From assembly GCA_030655315.1 (NCBI GenBank), contig JAURVT010000011.1, positions 1-64,000 on the forward strand: a stretch of DNA of 64,000 nucleotides, given 5' to 3'. This document shows, piece after piece, positions 55,861 through 64,000 of this stretch. This DNA comes from Nocardioidaceae bacterium (lineage in GTDB: Bacteria; Actinomycetota; Actinomycetes; Propionibacteriales; Nocardioidaceae). The translations under genes and the position numbers were made by a program. The notes under the pieces were generated by a model. The model was not told where the DNA came from. It ran no database searches and worked only from the letters and a program-made list of their open reading frames with translations. Positions within the stretch are counted from its first letter, which is position 1; every line of letters begins with the position of its first letter.

Positions 55861-56753
55861 CGGTCTCCTCGGTCGGGATGGCGGGCTCGCAGGGCGTCCC
55901 ACGAGGCGGTGAGCATCGGCTCGGCGGCGTCGTAGGTGCGCTGCACCACGGCGACGAACAGCACGTCGACCACGTAGAGCTGCGCCGACCGGCTGCTCAT
56001 CGCGGCCGGCCGGAACGCCGACTCGGACCCGGCGACGCTGACGAGCACGTGGTCGGCGGCGCGGGCGAGGTCGGAGTCGGGGCGGGAGGTCACCGCGACG
56101 GTGGTCGCCCCGCGGGCGGCCGCGCGGCGGACCGGGTCCACCACGTCGACGGTGGCGCCCGAGTGCGAGAACGCGAGCACCACGTCGTCGGGTCGGACGG
56201 CGACGGCCGAGGTGACCGCGTCGTGGTACTCGGTCAGGGCGCCGGCGACCAGTCCTGCGCGCTCGAGCTTGCGGGCGAGGTCGGTGGCGACGATGCCCGA
56301 CGCCCCGATGCCGACGACCAGCGTGCGACGCGCGGCGGCGACGGCCGTCGCCACGGCCTCCAGCGCGGCGTCGTCGAGGGCGGCCGACGTCTCGCGCAGC
56401 GACGCCTCGAGGTCGGCCAGCACCTTGGCGCGGACGGTGGCGAGGTCGTCGCCGCGGGTGACGTCGCCGGCGACGGGCGCGCCGCCGCCGGTGTCCTGGC
56501 CGCTCTCGCTGGCGAGCGCGATGCGCAGCGCGGGGTAGCCGCTGAGCCCGAGGCGCTGCGCGAGCCGGGTCACCGACGCCTCGCTGGTCTCGGCCGCCAC
56601 GGCGAGGTCGGCGATCGGCATCCGGGCCGCCCGGTGCGGGTCGTCGAGCACCACGCGGGCGACGCGGGCGGCCTGTCCGGGGAGGTCGTCGACGAGCCGT
56701 CGCAGCGCGGGCAGGACGGCGGAGGTGAAAGCAGGTTTCACGTCGACGGACAC
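55857..56753 (-). CDS. murR: MurR/RpiR family transcriptional regulator
   Basis: A 298-residue regulator with an N-terminal RpiR HTH (MPIADLAVAAETSEASVTRLAQRLGLSGYPALRIALA) and a C-terminal SIS domain (VVGIGASGIVATDLARKL, FSHSGATVDVV) that should sense MurNAc-6-P or a related sugar phosphate. GTG 56753 is supported by a -35/-10 pair ending 6 nt upstream, making the mRNA leaderless. Two copies of GTGAAAGYAGGTTTCWC, one over the -10 box and one inside codons 5-10, are the likely autoregulatory operators. Confidence 0.92.
   Translation of the reverse strand: MSVDVKPAFTSAVLPALRRLVDDLPGQAARVARVVLDDPHRAARMPIADLAVAAETSEASVTRLAQRLGLSGYPALRIALASESGQDTGGGAPVAGDVTRGDDLATVRAKVLADLEASLRETSAALDDAALEAVATAVAAARRTLVVGIGASGIVATDLARKLERAGLVAGALTEYHDAVTSAVAVRPDDVVLAFSHSGATVDVVDPVRRAAARGATTVAVTSRPDSDLARAADHVLVSVAGSESAFRPAAMSSRSAQLYVVDVLFVAVVQRTYDAAEPMLTASWDALRARHPDRGDR
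56725..56741. promoter_or_regulatory. MurR operator, inner copy (within the murR coding start)
   Basis: GTGAAA-gcagg-TTTCAC, perfect 6-bp arms. It lies inside the first codons of murR, 32 bp from the second copy (start to start, about three helical turns). Confidence 0.7.
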
Positions 56754-56756
56754 GTG

Positions 56757-56773
56757 GTGAAAGTAGGTTTCTC
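56757..56773. promoter_or_regulatory. MurR operator, promoter copy
   Basis: GTGAAA-gtagg-TTTCTC, one mismatch from the inner copy. It covers the -10 box (56760-56765) of murR. Confidence 0.7.
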
Positions 56774-56789
56774 CCGGGTGTGACGTCAA
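56760..56789 (-). promoter_or_regulatory. murR-murQ-murP promoter (TTGACG, 18 bp, TACTTT)
   Basis: Minus-strand -35 TTGACG (56789-56784) and -10 TACTTT (56765-56760) with an 18-bp spacer; the -10 ends 6 nt before GTG 56753, so the transcript is leaderless. Confidence 0.7.
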
Positions 56790-56795
56790 GGGGTC

Positions 56796-56825
56796 TTGCC
56801 CGATCGAGACCTGATTTCGTACTCT
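56796..56825 (+). promoter_or_regulatory. dimethylglycine oxidase promoter (TTGCCC, 18 bp, TACTCT)
   Basis: -35 TTGCCC (56796-56801), 18-bp spacer, -10 TACTCT (56820-56825). A start near 56832 falls within TTGCGCAA, the first of two operator-like sites. Confidence 0.55.
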
Positions 56826-56827
56826 TG

Positions 56828-56862
56828 TTGCGCAAGCCGAATGCTGTTGCGTCAAGCGCAAC
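56828..56862. promoter_or_regulatory. operator-like repeats TTGCGCAA and GTTGCG-TCAAG-CGCAAC
   Basis: A perfect 8-bp palindrome (56828-56835) and a second site with the same half-sites spread by 5 nt (56846-56862), both between the -10 box and the start codon of the dimethylglycine oxidase gene. They look like a repressor site controlling the cluster; no regulator gene is adjacent. Confidence 0.6.
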
Positions 56863-56891
56863 TCGCGGCTGGATCAGCGGAGGTGCGGATC

Positions 56892-59324
56892 ATGGCAGGA
56901 CGCAAGGTCGTCGTCATCGGGGCGGGCGTGGTCGGCGCGGCCGTCGCCGACGAGCTCACCGAGCGGGGCTGGACCGACGTCACCGTCGTCGACCAGGGCC
57001 CGATGCCGTTCACCGGCGGCTCCAGCACCCACGCCCCCGGGCTGGTCTTCCAGGCCAACGGCTCGCGGATGATGACCGAGCTCGCGCGCTACACGGTCGA
57101 GAAGCTCGTCGGTCTGGACGACGACGGCGACCCCTGCTTCCTGCAGGTCGGCGGGCTCGAGATCGCCACCTCGCCCGAGCGCCTCACCGAGCTGCACCGC
57201 CGCGCCGGCTGGCTGCACGCCAACGGCATCGAGGCCACCGTCCTGGACGCCGCCGCGTGCCTCGAGCTGCACCCGCTCCTCGACCCCGCGCAGGTGCTCG
57301 GCGGCCTGCACTGCCCCACCGACGGCCTCGCCAAGGCCGTGCGCGCGGTCTCCGCGCAGACCCGCCGGGCCGAGTCCCGCGGCGCCACCCTGATGCCCGG
57401 CACCGAGGTGCTCGACGTGCTCAGCGAGGACGGACGGGTCACCGGCGTCCGCACGAGCAACGGCGACGTCCCGGCCGACGTCGTGGTCTGCTGCGCCGGC
57501 ATCTGGGGCCAGAAGATCGCCGCGATGACGGGCCTGACGCTGCCGCTGACGCCACTGGAGCACCAGCTCGCGAGCACCGGCCCGGTGCCCGCGCTCGCCG
57601 GCCAGGACGTCGAGGCGATCCGCCCGATCCTGCGCCACCAGGGCGCCGACCTGTACTACCGCGACGACCACGACCGGCTGACGATCGGCTGGTACGGCCA
57701 CCGCCCGATCCCCGTCGACGTGCACGCGCTGACGCGTCCCGGCGAGGGCGAGCACATGCCGAGCGTGCACGCCTTCACCCCGCCCGACTTCGCCGAGGCG
57801 TGGAAGGAGAGCCAGGCGCTGCTGCCGTGCCTGCGGGACGCGGAGGTCGCCGAGGGCATCAACGGGATCTTCTCCTTCACCACCGACGGCGGCCCGCTCG
57901 TCGGCGAGCACCCCGCCCTCGAGGGCTTCTGGGTCGCCGAGGCCGTGTGGGTGACGCACTCCGCGGGCGTGGGCAGGGCCGTCGCGGAGTGGCTCGTCGA
58001 CGGCGCCCCGTCGGTCGACATGCACGAGGCCGACCTCGCCCGGTTCTGGCCGCACCAGCGCGGACCGGCCTACGTCACCGAGCGCGACTGCCAGAACTTC
58101 GTCGAGGTCTACGACCTGCTCCACCCACGCCAGCCGATGGAGTCGCCCAGGCCGCTGCGGCTCAGCCCGTTCCACGAGCGCGAGCGCGAGCAGGGGGCGT
58201 TCTTCCTCGAGGCCAGTGGCTGGGAGCGTCCGCAGTGGTACGAGGCCAACGCCGGTGAGGCGGACGGCCGCGAGATCGCCCGGGCGGGGGAGTGGGCGTC
58301 GCGCTACTGGTCGCCCGTCGTGGGCGCCGAGGCGCAGGTGACGCGTGAGCGCGTCGCGATGTACGACATGACCGCGCTGACGCGGCTCGAGGTCTCCGGC
58401 CGCGGCGCCACGGACTTCCTGCAGGGCGTCGTCACCGGCAACATCGCCAAGTCGGTCGGCTCGGTGACCTACTGCCTGGTGCTCGACGAGCGCGGCCGCA
58501 TCCTCAGCGACGTCACGGTCGCCCGGATCGCGAGGGACCGCTACCAGGTGGGTGCCAACGGACCGCTCGACCTCGACCTGCTCGAGCGTCGCGCGCCGGC
58601 CGACGTGTTCGTCCGCGACGTCACCCCCGGCTCGTGCTGCATCGGGCTGTGGGGCCCGCAGGCGCGTGAGGTGGTCCAGTCGGTCTCGTCCGACGACTGG
58701 AGCAACGACACGCTCAAGTACTTCCGCGGCCGCGAGGCCCACGTCGGCATGGTGCCGGTGACGGCGCTGCGCCTGTCGTACGTCGGCGAGCTCGGCTACG
58801 AGCTGTACGCGTCGGCCGACATGGGCGCCAAGCTGTGGGACACGCTGTGGGAGGCGGGGCAGGAGCACGGCGTCATCGCCGCCGGACGCGGGGCGTTCGA
58901 CAGCCTGCGCCTGGAGAAGGGCTACCGCTCCTTCGGCACCGACATGACCTGGGACCACGACCCCTACGAGGCCGGTGTCGGCTTCGCGGTGCGGATGGAC
59001 AAGGGCGACTTCACCGGACGCGACGCGCTGCTGGCGATGGACGCCGACCACCCGTCCAAGAAGCTGGTCTGCCTGACCTCGACGGACCCGCAGGCCGTCG
59101 TCATGGGCAAGGAGCCGGTGCGCCACGACGGTGCCGTCGTGGGCTACACCACCAGCGCCGCCTGGGGCCACACCGTCGCGCGGGCCATCGCCTACGCGTG
59201 GGTGCCGGCCGAGCTGTCCGAGCCGGGCACCGAGGTCGCCGTCACCTACTTCGACCGCGACCTGCCGTACACGGTGACCGCCGAGCCGCTGTTCGACCCG
59301 ACCATGACGCGCCTGAGGGGCTGA
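56892..59324 (+). CDS. dimethylglycine oxidase-type FAD/tetrahydrofolate enzyme (GcvT family)
   Basis: An 810-residue, two-part enzyme that oxidises N,N-dimethylglycine to sarcosine and passes the methyl carbon to tetrahydrofolate. The N-terminal FAD amine-oxidase half begins [17 protein letters not shown] and has His47 in [11 protein letters not shown], the family motif whose His binds flavin covalently. The C-terminal half is GcvT-like (SPFHERE... [48 protein letters not shown]). Overall it is very like Arthrobacter dimethylglycine oxidase. ATG 56892 has GGAGGTG upstream. soxB follows after 4 bp. Confidence 0.92.
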   Translation: MAGRKVVVIGAGVVGAAVADELTERGWTDVTVVDQGPMPFTGGSSTHAPGLVFQANGSRMMTELARYTVEKLVGLDDDGDPCFLQVGGLEIATSPERLTELHRRAGWLHANGIEATVLDAAACLELHPLLDPAQVLGGLHCPTDGLAKAVRAVSAQTRRAESRGATLMPGTEVLDVLSEDGRVTGVRTSNGDVPADVVVCCAGIWGQKIAAMTGLTLPLTPLEHQLASTGPVPALAGQDVEAIRPILRHQGADLYYRDDHDRLTIGWYGHRPIPVDVHALTRPGEGEHMPSVHAFTPPDFAEAWKESQALLPCLRDAEVAEGINGIFSFTTDGGPLVGEHPALEGFWVAEAVWVTHSAGVGRAVAEWLVDGAPSVDMHEADLARFWPHQRGPAYVTERDCQNFVEVYDLLHPRQPMESPRPLRLSPFHEREREQGAFFLEASGWERPQWYEANAGEADGREIARAGEWASRYWSPVVGAEAQVTRERVAMYDMTALTRLEVSGRGATDFLQGVVTGNIAKSVGSVTYCLVLDERGRILSDVTVARIARDRYQVGANGPLDLDLLERRAPADVFVRDVTPGSCCIGLWGPQAREVVQSVSSDDWSNDTLKYFRGREAHVGMVPVTALRLSYVGELGYELYASADMGAKLWDTLWEAGQEHGVIAAGRGAFDSLRLEKGYRSFGTDMTWDHDPYEAGVGFAVRMDKGDFTGRDALLAMDADHPSKKLVCLTSTDPQAVVMGKEPVRHDGAVVGYTTSAAWGHTVARAIAYAWVPAELSEPGTEVAVTYFDRDLPYTVTAEPLFDPTMTRLRG

Positions 59325-59328
59325 ACCG

Positions 59329-60555
59329 ATGCGCACCAGCGAACGACTGCCCGGGCACCCGGACTTCCTCTGGGCGACCGCCGACCCCAAGAGCTCCTAC
59401 GACGTCGTCGTGGTGGGCGGGGGTGGCCACGGCCTGGCGACGGCCTACTACCTCGCCGCGAACCACGGCATCACCAACGTGGCGGTGATCGAGAAGGGCT
59501 GGCTGGCCGGCGGCAACATGGCCCGCAACACCACGATCATCCGCAGCAACTACCTCTGGGACGAGAGCGCCGGCATCTACGAGCACTCGCTCGGGCTCTG
59601 GGAGGGGCTGGAGGAGGAGCTCGACTGCGAGATCCTGTTCAGCCAGCGCGGCGTCATGAACGTCGCGCACTCGCTCGGCGACGTCCGCGAGGGCCGCCGC
59701 CGCGTCAACGCCAACCAGCTCAACGGCATCGACGCGCAGTGGCTCGAGCCCGACGAGGTCGGCAAGCTCGCGCCCGTCCTCGACGTCACCGACCGCCCGC
59801 GCTACCCGGTGATGGGCGCGACGTTCCAGCCCCGCGGCGGCATCGCCAAGCACGACTACGTCGCCTGGGGCTACGCCCGCGCGGCCGCCGCGCTCGGCGT
59901 CGACATCATCCAGGACTGCGAGGTGCAGGGCTTCGAGACCGACGGCGACACCGTCACCGCGGTCAAGACCTCCCGCGGACGGATCGCCTGCGGACGTCTC
60001 GCGCTCTGCGCGGCGGGACACTCCGGCGTGCTCGCCTCGCAGCTCGGCGTGCGGCTCCCGGTGCAGAGCCACCCGCTGCAGGCGCTGGTCTCCGAGCTGC
60101 TCGACCAGGTGCTCGACACCGTCGTGATGTCCAACGCCGTGCACGTCTACGTCAGCCAGGCCCACAAGGGCGAGCTGGTGATGGGGGCCGGCGTCGACGC
60201 GCACCTCGGCTACGGCCAGCGCGGCTCGTTCCACGTGATCGAGGAGCAGATGGCCGCCGCGGTCGAGCTGTTCCCCGTGTTCGCCCGGGCGCACGTGCTG
60301 CGCACCTGGGCCGGCATCGTCGACGTCACGCCCGACGCGTCGCCGATCGTCGGCCACCTCGCGCAGTGGGCCAACGCGTACGTCAACTGCGGCTGGGGCA
60401 CCGGCGGCTTCAAGGCCACCCCGGGGATCGGCTCGGTCTTCGCCGACACGGTCGCCCACGAGGCGCCGCACCGTCTCGCCGAGCCCTACGCGCTCGACCG
60501 GTTCGTCTCCGGCCGGCTGATCGACGAGCACGGCGCCGCGGCGGTGGCGCACTGA
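59329..60555 (+). CDS. soxB: sarcosine oxidase subunit beta
   Basis: Flavoprotein subunit of heterotetrameric sarcosine oxidase, where sarcosine is oxidised to glycine. The 408-residue chain has the FAD motif [18 protein letters not shown] and His175 in [14 protein letters not shown], matching the His that carries covalent FMN in this enzyme. The C-terminus has [10 protein letters not shown]. It starts 4 bp after the dimethylglycine oxidase gene and its stop overlaps the soxD start by one base. Confidence 0.95.
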   Translation: MRTSERLPGHPDFLWATADPKSSYDVVVVGGGGHGLATAYYLAANHGITNVAVIEKGWLAGGNMARNTTIIRSNYLWDESAGIYEHSLGLWEGLEEELDCEILFSQRGVMNVAHSLGDVREGRRRVNANQLNGIDAQWLEPDEVGKLAPVLDVTDRPRYPVMGATFQPRGGIAKHDYVAWGYARAAAALGVDIIQDCEVQGFETDGDTVTAVKTSRGRIACGRLALCAAGHSGVLASQLGVRLPVQSHPLQALVSELLDQVLDTVVMSNAVHVYVSQAHKGELVMGAGVDAHLGYGQRGSFHVIEEQMAAAVELFPVFARAHVLRTWAGIVDVTPDASPIVGHLAQWANAYVNCGWGTGGFKATPGIGSVFADTVAHEAPHRLAEPYALDRFVSGRLIDEHGAAAVAH

Positions 60556-60821
60556 TGCTGACGCTTCCCTGCCCCTTCTGCGGGCCCCGCGACGAGACGG
60601 AGTTCGGCTACGGCGGCGAGGCCGGGGTGGCCTACCCCGAGCGCCCCGCCGACCTCGACGACGCCGCCTGGGCCGAGTACCTGTTCCTGCGCGCCAACCC
60701 GCGCGGGTGGTTCACCGAGCGCTGGGTGCACCGCGCGGGATGCCGCCAGTGGTTCACCGTCCGTCGCCACACCGTCACCAACGAGGTCGTCCCCGACGCG
60801 GCCGCGCAGGAGGTCCGATGA
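60555..60821 (+). CDS. soxD: sarcosine oxidase subunit delta
   Basis: The 88-residue zinc-binding subunit. The four ligands are visible as Cys6, Cys9 (CPFCG), His59 and Cys63 (HRAGC), and the family segments FGYGGEAGVAYP and FLRANPRGWFTERWVH are intact. TGATG overlap with soxB and ATGA overlap with soxA place it firmly in the operon. Confidence 0.95.
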   Translation: MLTLPCPFCGPRDETEFGYGGEAGVAYPERPADLDDAAWAEYLFLRANPRGWFTERWVHRAGCRQWFTVRRHTVTNEVVPDAAAQEVR

Positions 60822-63520
60822 GCAGCCGGCTGCCCACCGGCGGGACGCGCCTCGACCGCTCCCGCCCGGTGACGATCTCGATCGACGGCCAGGACGTGCC
60901 CGCGTTCGTCGGCGACACCCTCGCGTCCGCCCTCCTCGGGTCCGACGTCCGGCTGGTGTCGGCCGGCATCTACTCCGGGCGCCCCCGCGGCGTCATGGGC
61001 GTCGGTGCCGAGGAGTCCAACGCGTTCGTCCAGGTGACGTCCGGGCCGGGCGAGCCGATGGTGCGCGCCACCGAGCTGGAGGTGCACGAGGGTCTCTCGG
61101 TCGAGCGGATCGCCGGGCGCGGCTGGCTGCCCGAGGGCATCGACCACACGCGCTACGACAAGGTCTGGGCGCACTGCGAGGTGCTCGTGGTCGGCGGCGG
61201 CGAGGCCGGCGTCACCGCGGCGCTCGAGGCCGCGGCCCGCGGCGTCCGCGTGGTCGTCTGCGACGACCGTCCCGCGCTCACCGACGCCCGCGCGGGCGAG
61301 CTCGTCTCCCACCCCGACGTCCGCGTGCTCACCCGCACCACCGTCGTCGGCGCCCACGACCACCACCACCTGGTGGCCGTCGAGCGGCGCACCGACCACC
61401 TCGGCGACGACGCCCCGCCCGACGTCGCCCGCCGCCGGCTGTGGCACGTCAAGGCCGCCGAGGTCGTGCTGGCCACCGGCACCCAGGAGCGTCCGCTCGT
61501 CTTCCCCGACAACGACCGTCCCGGCGTGATGCTCGCCGGTGCCGCCGCCACCTACGTCCGACGCTACGGCGTGCTGCCCGGCCACCGCGGCGTGGTCTGG
61601 GTCGCCCACGACGACGGGCTCGCCGACGCGGTCGCGCTGGCCGACGCCGGCGTCGAGCTGCTCGTGGTGGCCGACGTGCGCACCACCGTCACCCCCGCCC
61701 TGGCCGACGCGCTCGCCGAGCGGGGGGTCCCCCTGGTGCTCGGCGCCGAGGTGGTGGGCACCGACGGCGACGACGATGGGTTCCTGTACCGCGTGCACCT
61801 GCGCGGCCCGGACGGCGTGGTCGTGCACGACGTCGACCTGCTCGCGGTGAGCGGCGGCCTGAACCCGGCCGTCCAGCTGTGGAGCCAGGCCGGCGGCAAG
61901 CTGGCCTGGTCGACCGAGGCGGCGGGGTTCGTCCCGGCCGCGCCGCCGCCCGACGCGGCCTACCCGCTGAGCGTCGTTGGCTCGGCGCTCACGGGGGCGA
62001 CCGGGGCCGTCACGGCTCCGGCCACGTTCTTCTGCGGCGACGTCGACGATGCCGACGCGGCCCGCGTCTACCTCGACCCGCAGCGTGACGCGACGCTCGC
62101 CGACGTCCGTCACGCCCACCTCGCGGGCCTGACGAGCGTCGAGCACGTCAAGCGCTTCACCACGATCGGCACCGCGTCGGATCAGGGCCGCGGGTTCGGC
62201 GTCCTGACCGTCGGCGTGCTCGCCCAGGTGCTCGGCCGTCCGGTCACCGAGGTCGGCACCACCACCTACCGCCCGCCCTACACGCCGCTGCCGTTCGGCC
62301 TGCTGGCCGGGCGCGACCGCGGCGCGCTGAGCGACCCGGTGCGCGTCACCGCGATGCACGACCGCCACCTCGCGGCCGGGGTGCCGCTGGAGGACGTCGG
62401 CCAGTGGAAGCGCCCCTGGTACTTCCCGCAGCGCGGCGAGAGCATGCACGACGCCGTGCTGCGCGAGTGCCGGGCCGTGCGCGAGGACGTCGGGATGATG
62501 GACGCGTCCACCCTCGGCAAGATCGTCTGCCACGGCGCGGACGTCGGCGAGATGCTCGACCGCGTCTACACCGGCCTGATGTCGTCCCTCAAGGTCGGCA
62601 AGGTCCGGTACGGCGTGATGTGCAGCCCCGACGGCATGGTCGCCGACGACGGCACCGTCGCCCGGCTGTCCGACGACGAGTGGCTTCTCACCACCACGAC
62701 GGGCAACGCCGCGTCGGTGCTCGACACGCTCGAGGAGTGGCAGCAGACCGAGTGGCCCGACCTCGACGCGCGCTTCACGTCGGTCACCGAGCAGTGGGCG
62801 GTGGTCGCGCTCGCCGGGCCACGCTCGCGCGACGTGCTCGCCGGCCTCGCGCCCGACCTCGACGTCTCCGCCGAGGGCTTCGCCTTCATGGAGTGGCGCG
62901 ACGCCACGGTCGCCGGCCTCCCGGTGCGCGTCATGCGGATCTCGTTCTCCGGCGAGCTGGCCTACGAGCTGCACGTGCCCGCCGCGTGGGGCGGCGCCCT
63001 GTGGGACGCGGTCGCGTCGGCGGGCGGCGTGACGCCCTACGGCACCGAGACCATGCACGTGCTGCGTGCCGAGAAGGGCTACCCGATCGTCGGGCAGGAC
63101 ACCGACGGCACCGTGACGCCGGTCGACCTCGGCATGGCCTGGGCGATCTCGCCCAAGAAGGTGCGCGAGGGCCGCGACTTCGTCGGGGCGCGCTCGCTCG
63201 TCCGCGACGAGTCCAACCGACCCGACCGCCGCCACCTCGTCGGGCTCGTGCCCGTCGACGGCAGCACCGCCATCGCCGAGGGGTCGCAGCTCGTCGACGC
63301 CGGCGCCGACCTGGCGGCGGTGCCCGTGCCGATGCACGGCCACGTGACGTCGGCCTACGCGTCGGTGGCCCTCGGCACGCCGTTCGCGCTGGCCCTGCTC
63401 GACGGCGGTCGTGACCGCCTCGGTGAGGAGCTCGACGCCGTCGACCTCCGCGTGCCGGTGCGCGTCCGCGTCACCGAGCCCGTGCCCTACGACCCCGAGG
63501 GGGAACGACGTGACGGCTGA
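60818..63520 (+). CDS. soxA: sarcosine oxidase subunit alpha
   Basis: The 900-residue large subunit: an N-terminal 2Fe-2S-ferredoxin-like segment (PVTISIDGQDVPAFVGDTLASALL), a dinucleotide-binding core (EVLVVGGGEAGVTAALEAA) that binds NAD, and a C-terminal GcvT-type tetrahydrofolate domain (HDAVLRECRAVREDVGMMDASTLGK, RISFSGELAYELHVP, LRAEKGYPIVGQDTDGTVTP). Formaldehyde from the beta-subunit site is captured here as methylene-THF. ATG 60818 has CAGGAGG upstream and overlaps the soxD stop. soxG begins 11 bp before its stop. Confidence 0.95.
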   Translation: MSSRLPTGGTRLDRSRPVTISIDGQDVPAFVGDTLASALLGSDVRLVSAGIYSGRPRGVMGVGAEESNAFVQVTSGPGEPMVRATELEVHEGLSVERIAGRGWLPEGIDHTRYDKVWAHCEVLVVGGGEAGVTAALEAAARGVRVVVCDDRPALTDARAGELVSHPDVRVLTRTTVVGAHDHHHLVAVERRTDHLGDDAPPDVARRRLWHVKAAEVVLATGTQERPLVFPDNDRPGVMLAGAAATYVRRYGVLPGHRGVVWVAHDDGLADAVALADAGVELLVVADVRTTVTPALADALAERGVPLVLGAEVVGTDGDDDGFLYRVHLRGPDGVVVHDVDLLAVSGGLNPAVQLWSQAGGKLAWSTEAAGFVPAAPPPDAAYPLSVVGSALTGATGAVTAPATFFCGDVDDADAARVYLDPQRDATLADVRHAHLAGLTSVEHVKRFTTIGTASDQGRGFGVLTVGVLAQVLGRPVTEVGTTTYRPPYTPLPFGLLAGRDRGALSDPVRVTAMHDRHLAAGVPLEDVGQWKRPWYFPQRGESMHDAVLRECRAVREDVGMMDASTLGKIVCHGADVGEMLDRVYTGLMSSLKVGKVRYGVMCSPDGMVADDGTVARLSDDEWLLTTTTGNAASVLDTLEEWQQTEWPDLDARFTSVTEQWAVVALAGPRSRDVLAGLAPDLDVSAEGFAFMEWRDATVAGLPVRVMRISFSGELAYELHVPAAWGGALWDAVASAGGVTPYGTETMHVLRAEKGYPIVGQDTDGTVTPVDLGMAWAISPKKVREGRDFVGARSLVRDESNRPDRRHLVGLVPVDGSTAIAEGSQLVDAGADLAAVPVPMHGHVTSAYASVALGTPFALALLDGGRDRLGEELDAVDLRVPVRVRVTEPVPYDPEGERRDG

Positions 63521-64000
63521 GGTCCTCGCGTTGCGAGAAGGTCCGCTGGGCACTGAGCGTCTGGACGTGTCGGGCCCGGCACTGACGATCGTCGACGAGC
63601 CGTTCCGCACGCTCGTCGACGTCCGCGGCACCACCACGGCCCCGGTCGTGGACGGCGCCTGGACGTGGCGTCTCGGCCCCGACTGGTGGCTCGTCGACGC
63701 ACCGGCGTCGGACGCGGTGGCGCTGGAGTCGCCGGTGGCCACGTCGCTGCGGTCGGCCCTCCCGGGCGCAAGCGTCGTCGACGTGTCCTCGCTGCGCACG
63801 GTCTTCGTCCTCACCGGCCCCGACGCCCGCGCGGTGCTGGCCCACGGCTGCTCGCTCGACCTCGACCCCCGCGTGCTCCCGGTCGGCGCCTGCGTGCAGG
63901 GCATGCTCGCCCAGGCCCAGGTGTCCATCGGCCGCACCGACGCCGACGCGCTGCGCCTCCACGTCCGCGCCTCCTTCGCCCGCCACCTCGCCGCCTGGCT
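63510..64000 (+). CDS. soxG: sarcosine oxidase subunit gamma (3' end outside window)
   Basis: A GTG at 63510 opens a frame that runs without a stop to the window edge (163 codons). The translation starts VTAEVLALREGPLG and contains PDWWLVDAP, SVVDVSSLRTVFVLTGPDAR and CSLDLDPRVLPVG, the usual gamma-subunit pattern of a GcvT-like fold. It overlaps soxA by 11 bp, as is normal for soxBDAG operons. Confidence 0.92.
   Translation, partial: MTAEVLALREGPLGTERLDVSGPALTIVDEPFRTLVDVRGTTTAPVVDGAWTWRLGPDWWLVDAPASDAVALESPVATSLRSALPGASVVDVSSLRTVFVLTGPDARAVLAHGCSLDLDPRVLPVGACVQGMLAQAQVSIGRTDADALRLHVRASFARHLAAW

Noticed and set aside
52282-55935. 1217-codon open frame on the plus strand
   Set aside because: Runs antisense to the binding-protein, murP and murQ genes; low-complexity translation. 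The minus-strand genes have clear motifs and ribosome sites.
60632-63937. 1101-codon open frame on the minus strand
   Set aside because: Antisense shadow of soxD, soxA and soxG, all of which carry family motifs and chained overlaps.

Overview
The window is chromosomal DNA of a very high-GC actinobacterium, most likely a member of the Nocardioidaceae (Aeromicrobium/Nocardioides type; inferred from gene content and order, not from a marker gene). Two blocks keep the order known from Mycobacterium tuberculosis: guaB-guaB3-ChoD-like oxidoreductase (Rv3411c-Rv3409c) and pcrA-M23 peptidase-sucC-sucD-perM-purN-purH (Rv0949-Rv0957). I see no rRNA, tRNA, CRISPR array, transposase or prophage gene. Coding density is very high, many neighbours overlap by 4 bases (ATGA/GTGA), and several genes look leaderless, with a TANNNT -10 box 6-7 nt before the start codon.

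Layout. 1-7728: tail of a Pro-rich protein, then guaB, guaB3, a nitrilase, a GMC oxidoreductase and guaA (guanine nucleotide synthesis). 7758-8989: a DUF559 nuclease-like gene bracketed by 82-bp inverted repeats. 9033-18418: dihydroxyacetone kinase, aldo/keto reductase, membrane protein, nhaA, acyl-CoA ligase, MFS exporter and gamma-glutamyltransferase. 18542-21981: a heterodimeric ABC exporter. 22183-27514: secreted subtilase with a Trp-rich tail, GGDEF/EAL protein and glycerophosphodiesterase. 27475-31133: two divergent PspC operons, one with a PspC histidine kinase and its response regulator. 31168-44851: zwf, a GntR/membrane-protein operon with a clear operator, pcrA, two M23 peptidases, a hydrolase, sucCD, a membrane-anchored sigma-like protein and perM. 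44823-51142: purN, purH, a YbaK protein, folD, mdh and purU. 51161-52297: a second DUF559 gene, again bracketed by matching hairpins. 52321-56753: an iron-type binding lipoprotein with an IdeR-like box and a murR-murQ-murP operon for N-acetylmuramic acid. 56892-64000: dimethylglycine oxidase and soxBDAG (soxG cut by the window edge).

How the genes fit together. The dimethylglycine oxidase/sarcosine oxidase cluster strips methyl groups onto tetrahydrofolate; folD and purU, 5-9 kb away, interconvert or release those one-carbon units, and purN/purH consume formyl-tetrahydrofolate, with guaB/guaA completing GMP synthesis. The mur operon recovers cell-wall sugar, and the PspC, M23, PerM and subtilase genes deal with the envelope.

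The least ordinary feature is a set of palindromic intergenic elements. Both DUF559 genes are enclosed by near-identical palindromes that differ between the two loci, and each has a TYGTCCACA box 51-52 nt before its start. Other palindromic elements (a 22-nt-period array after purH, a 100-bp inverted repeat after zwf, and a dispersed ~100-bp repeat directly abutting the stop codons of pcrA and an ABC gene) fill nearly every convergent gap.
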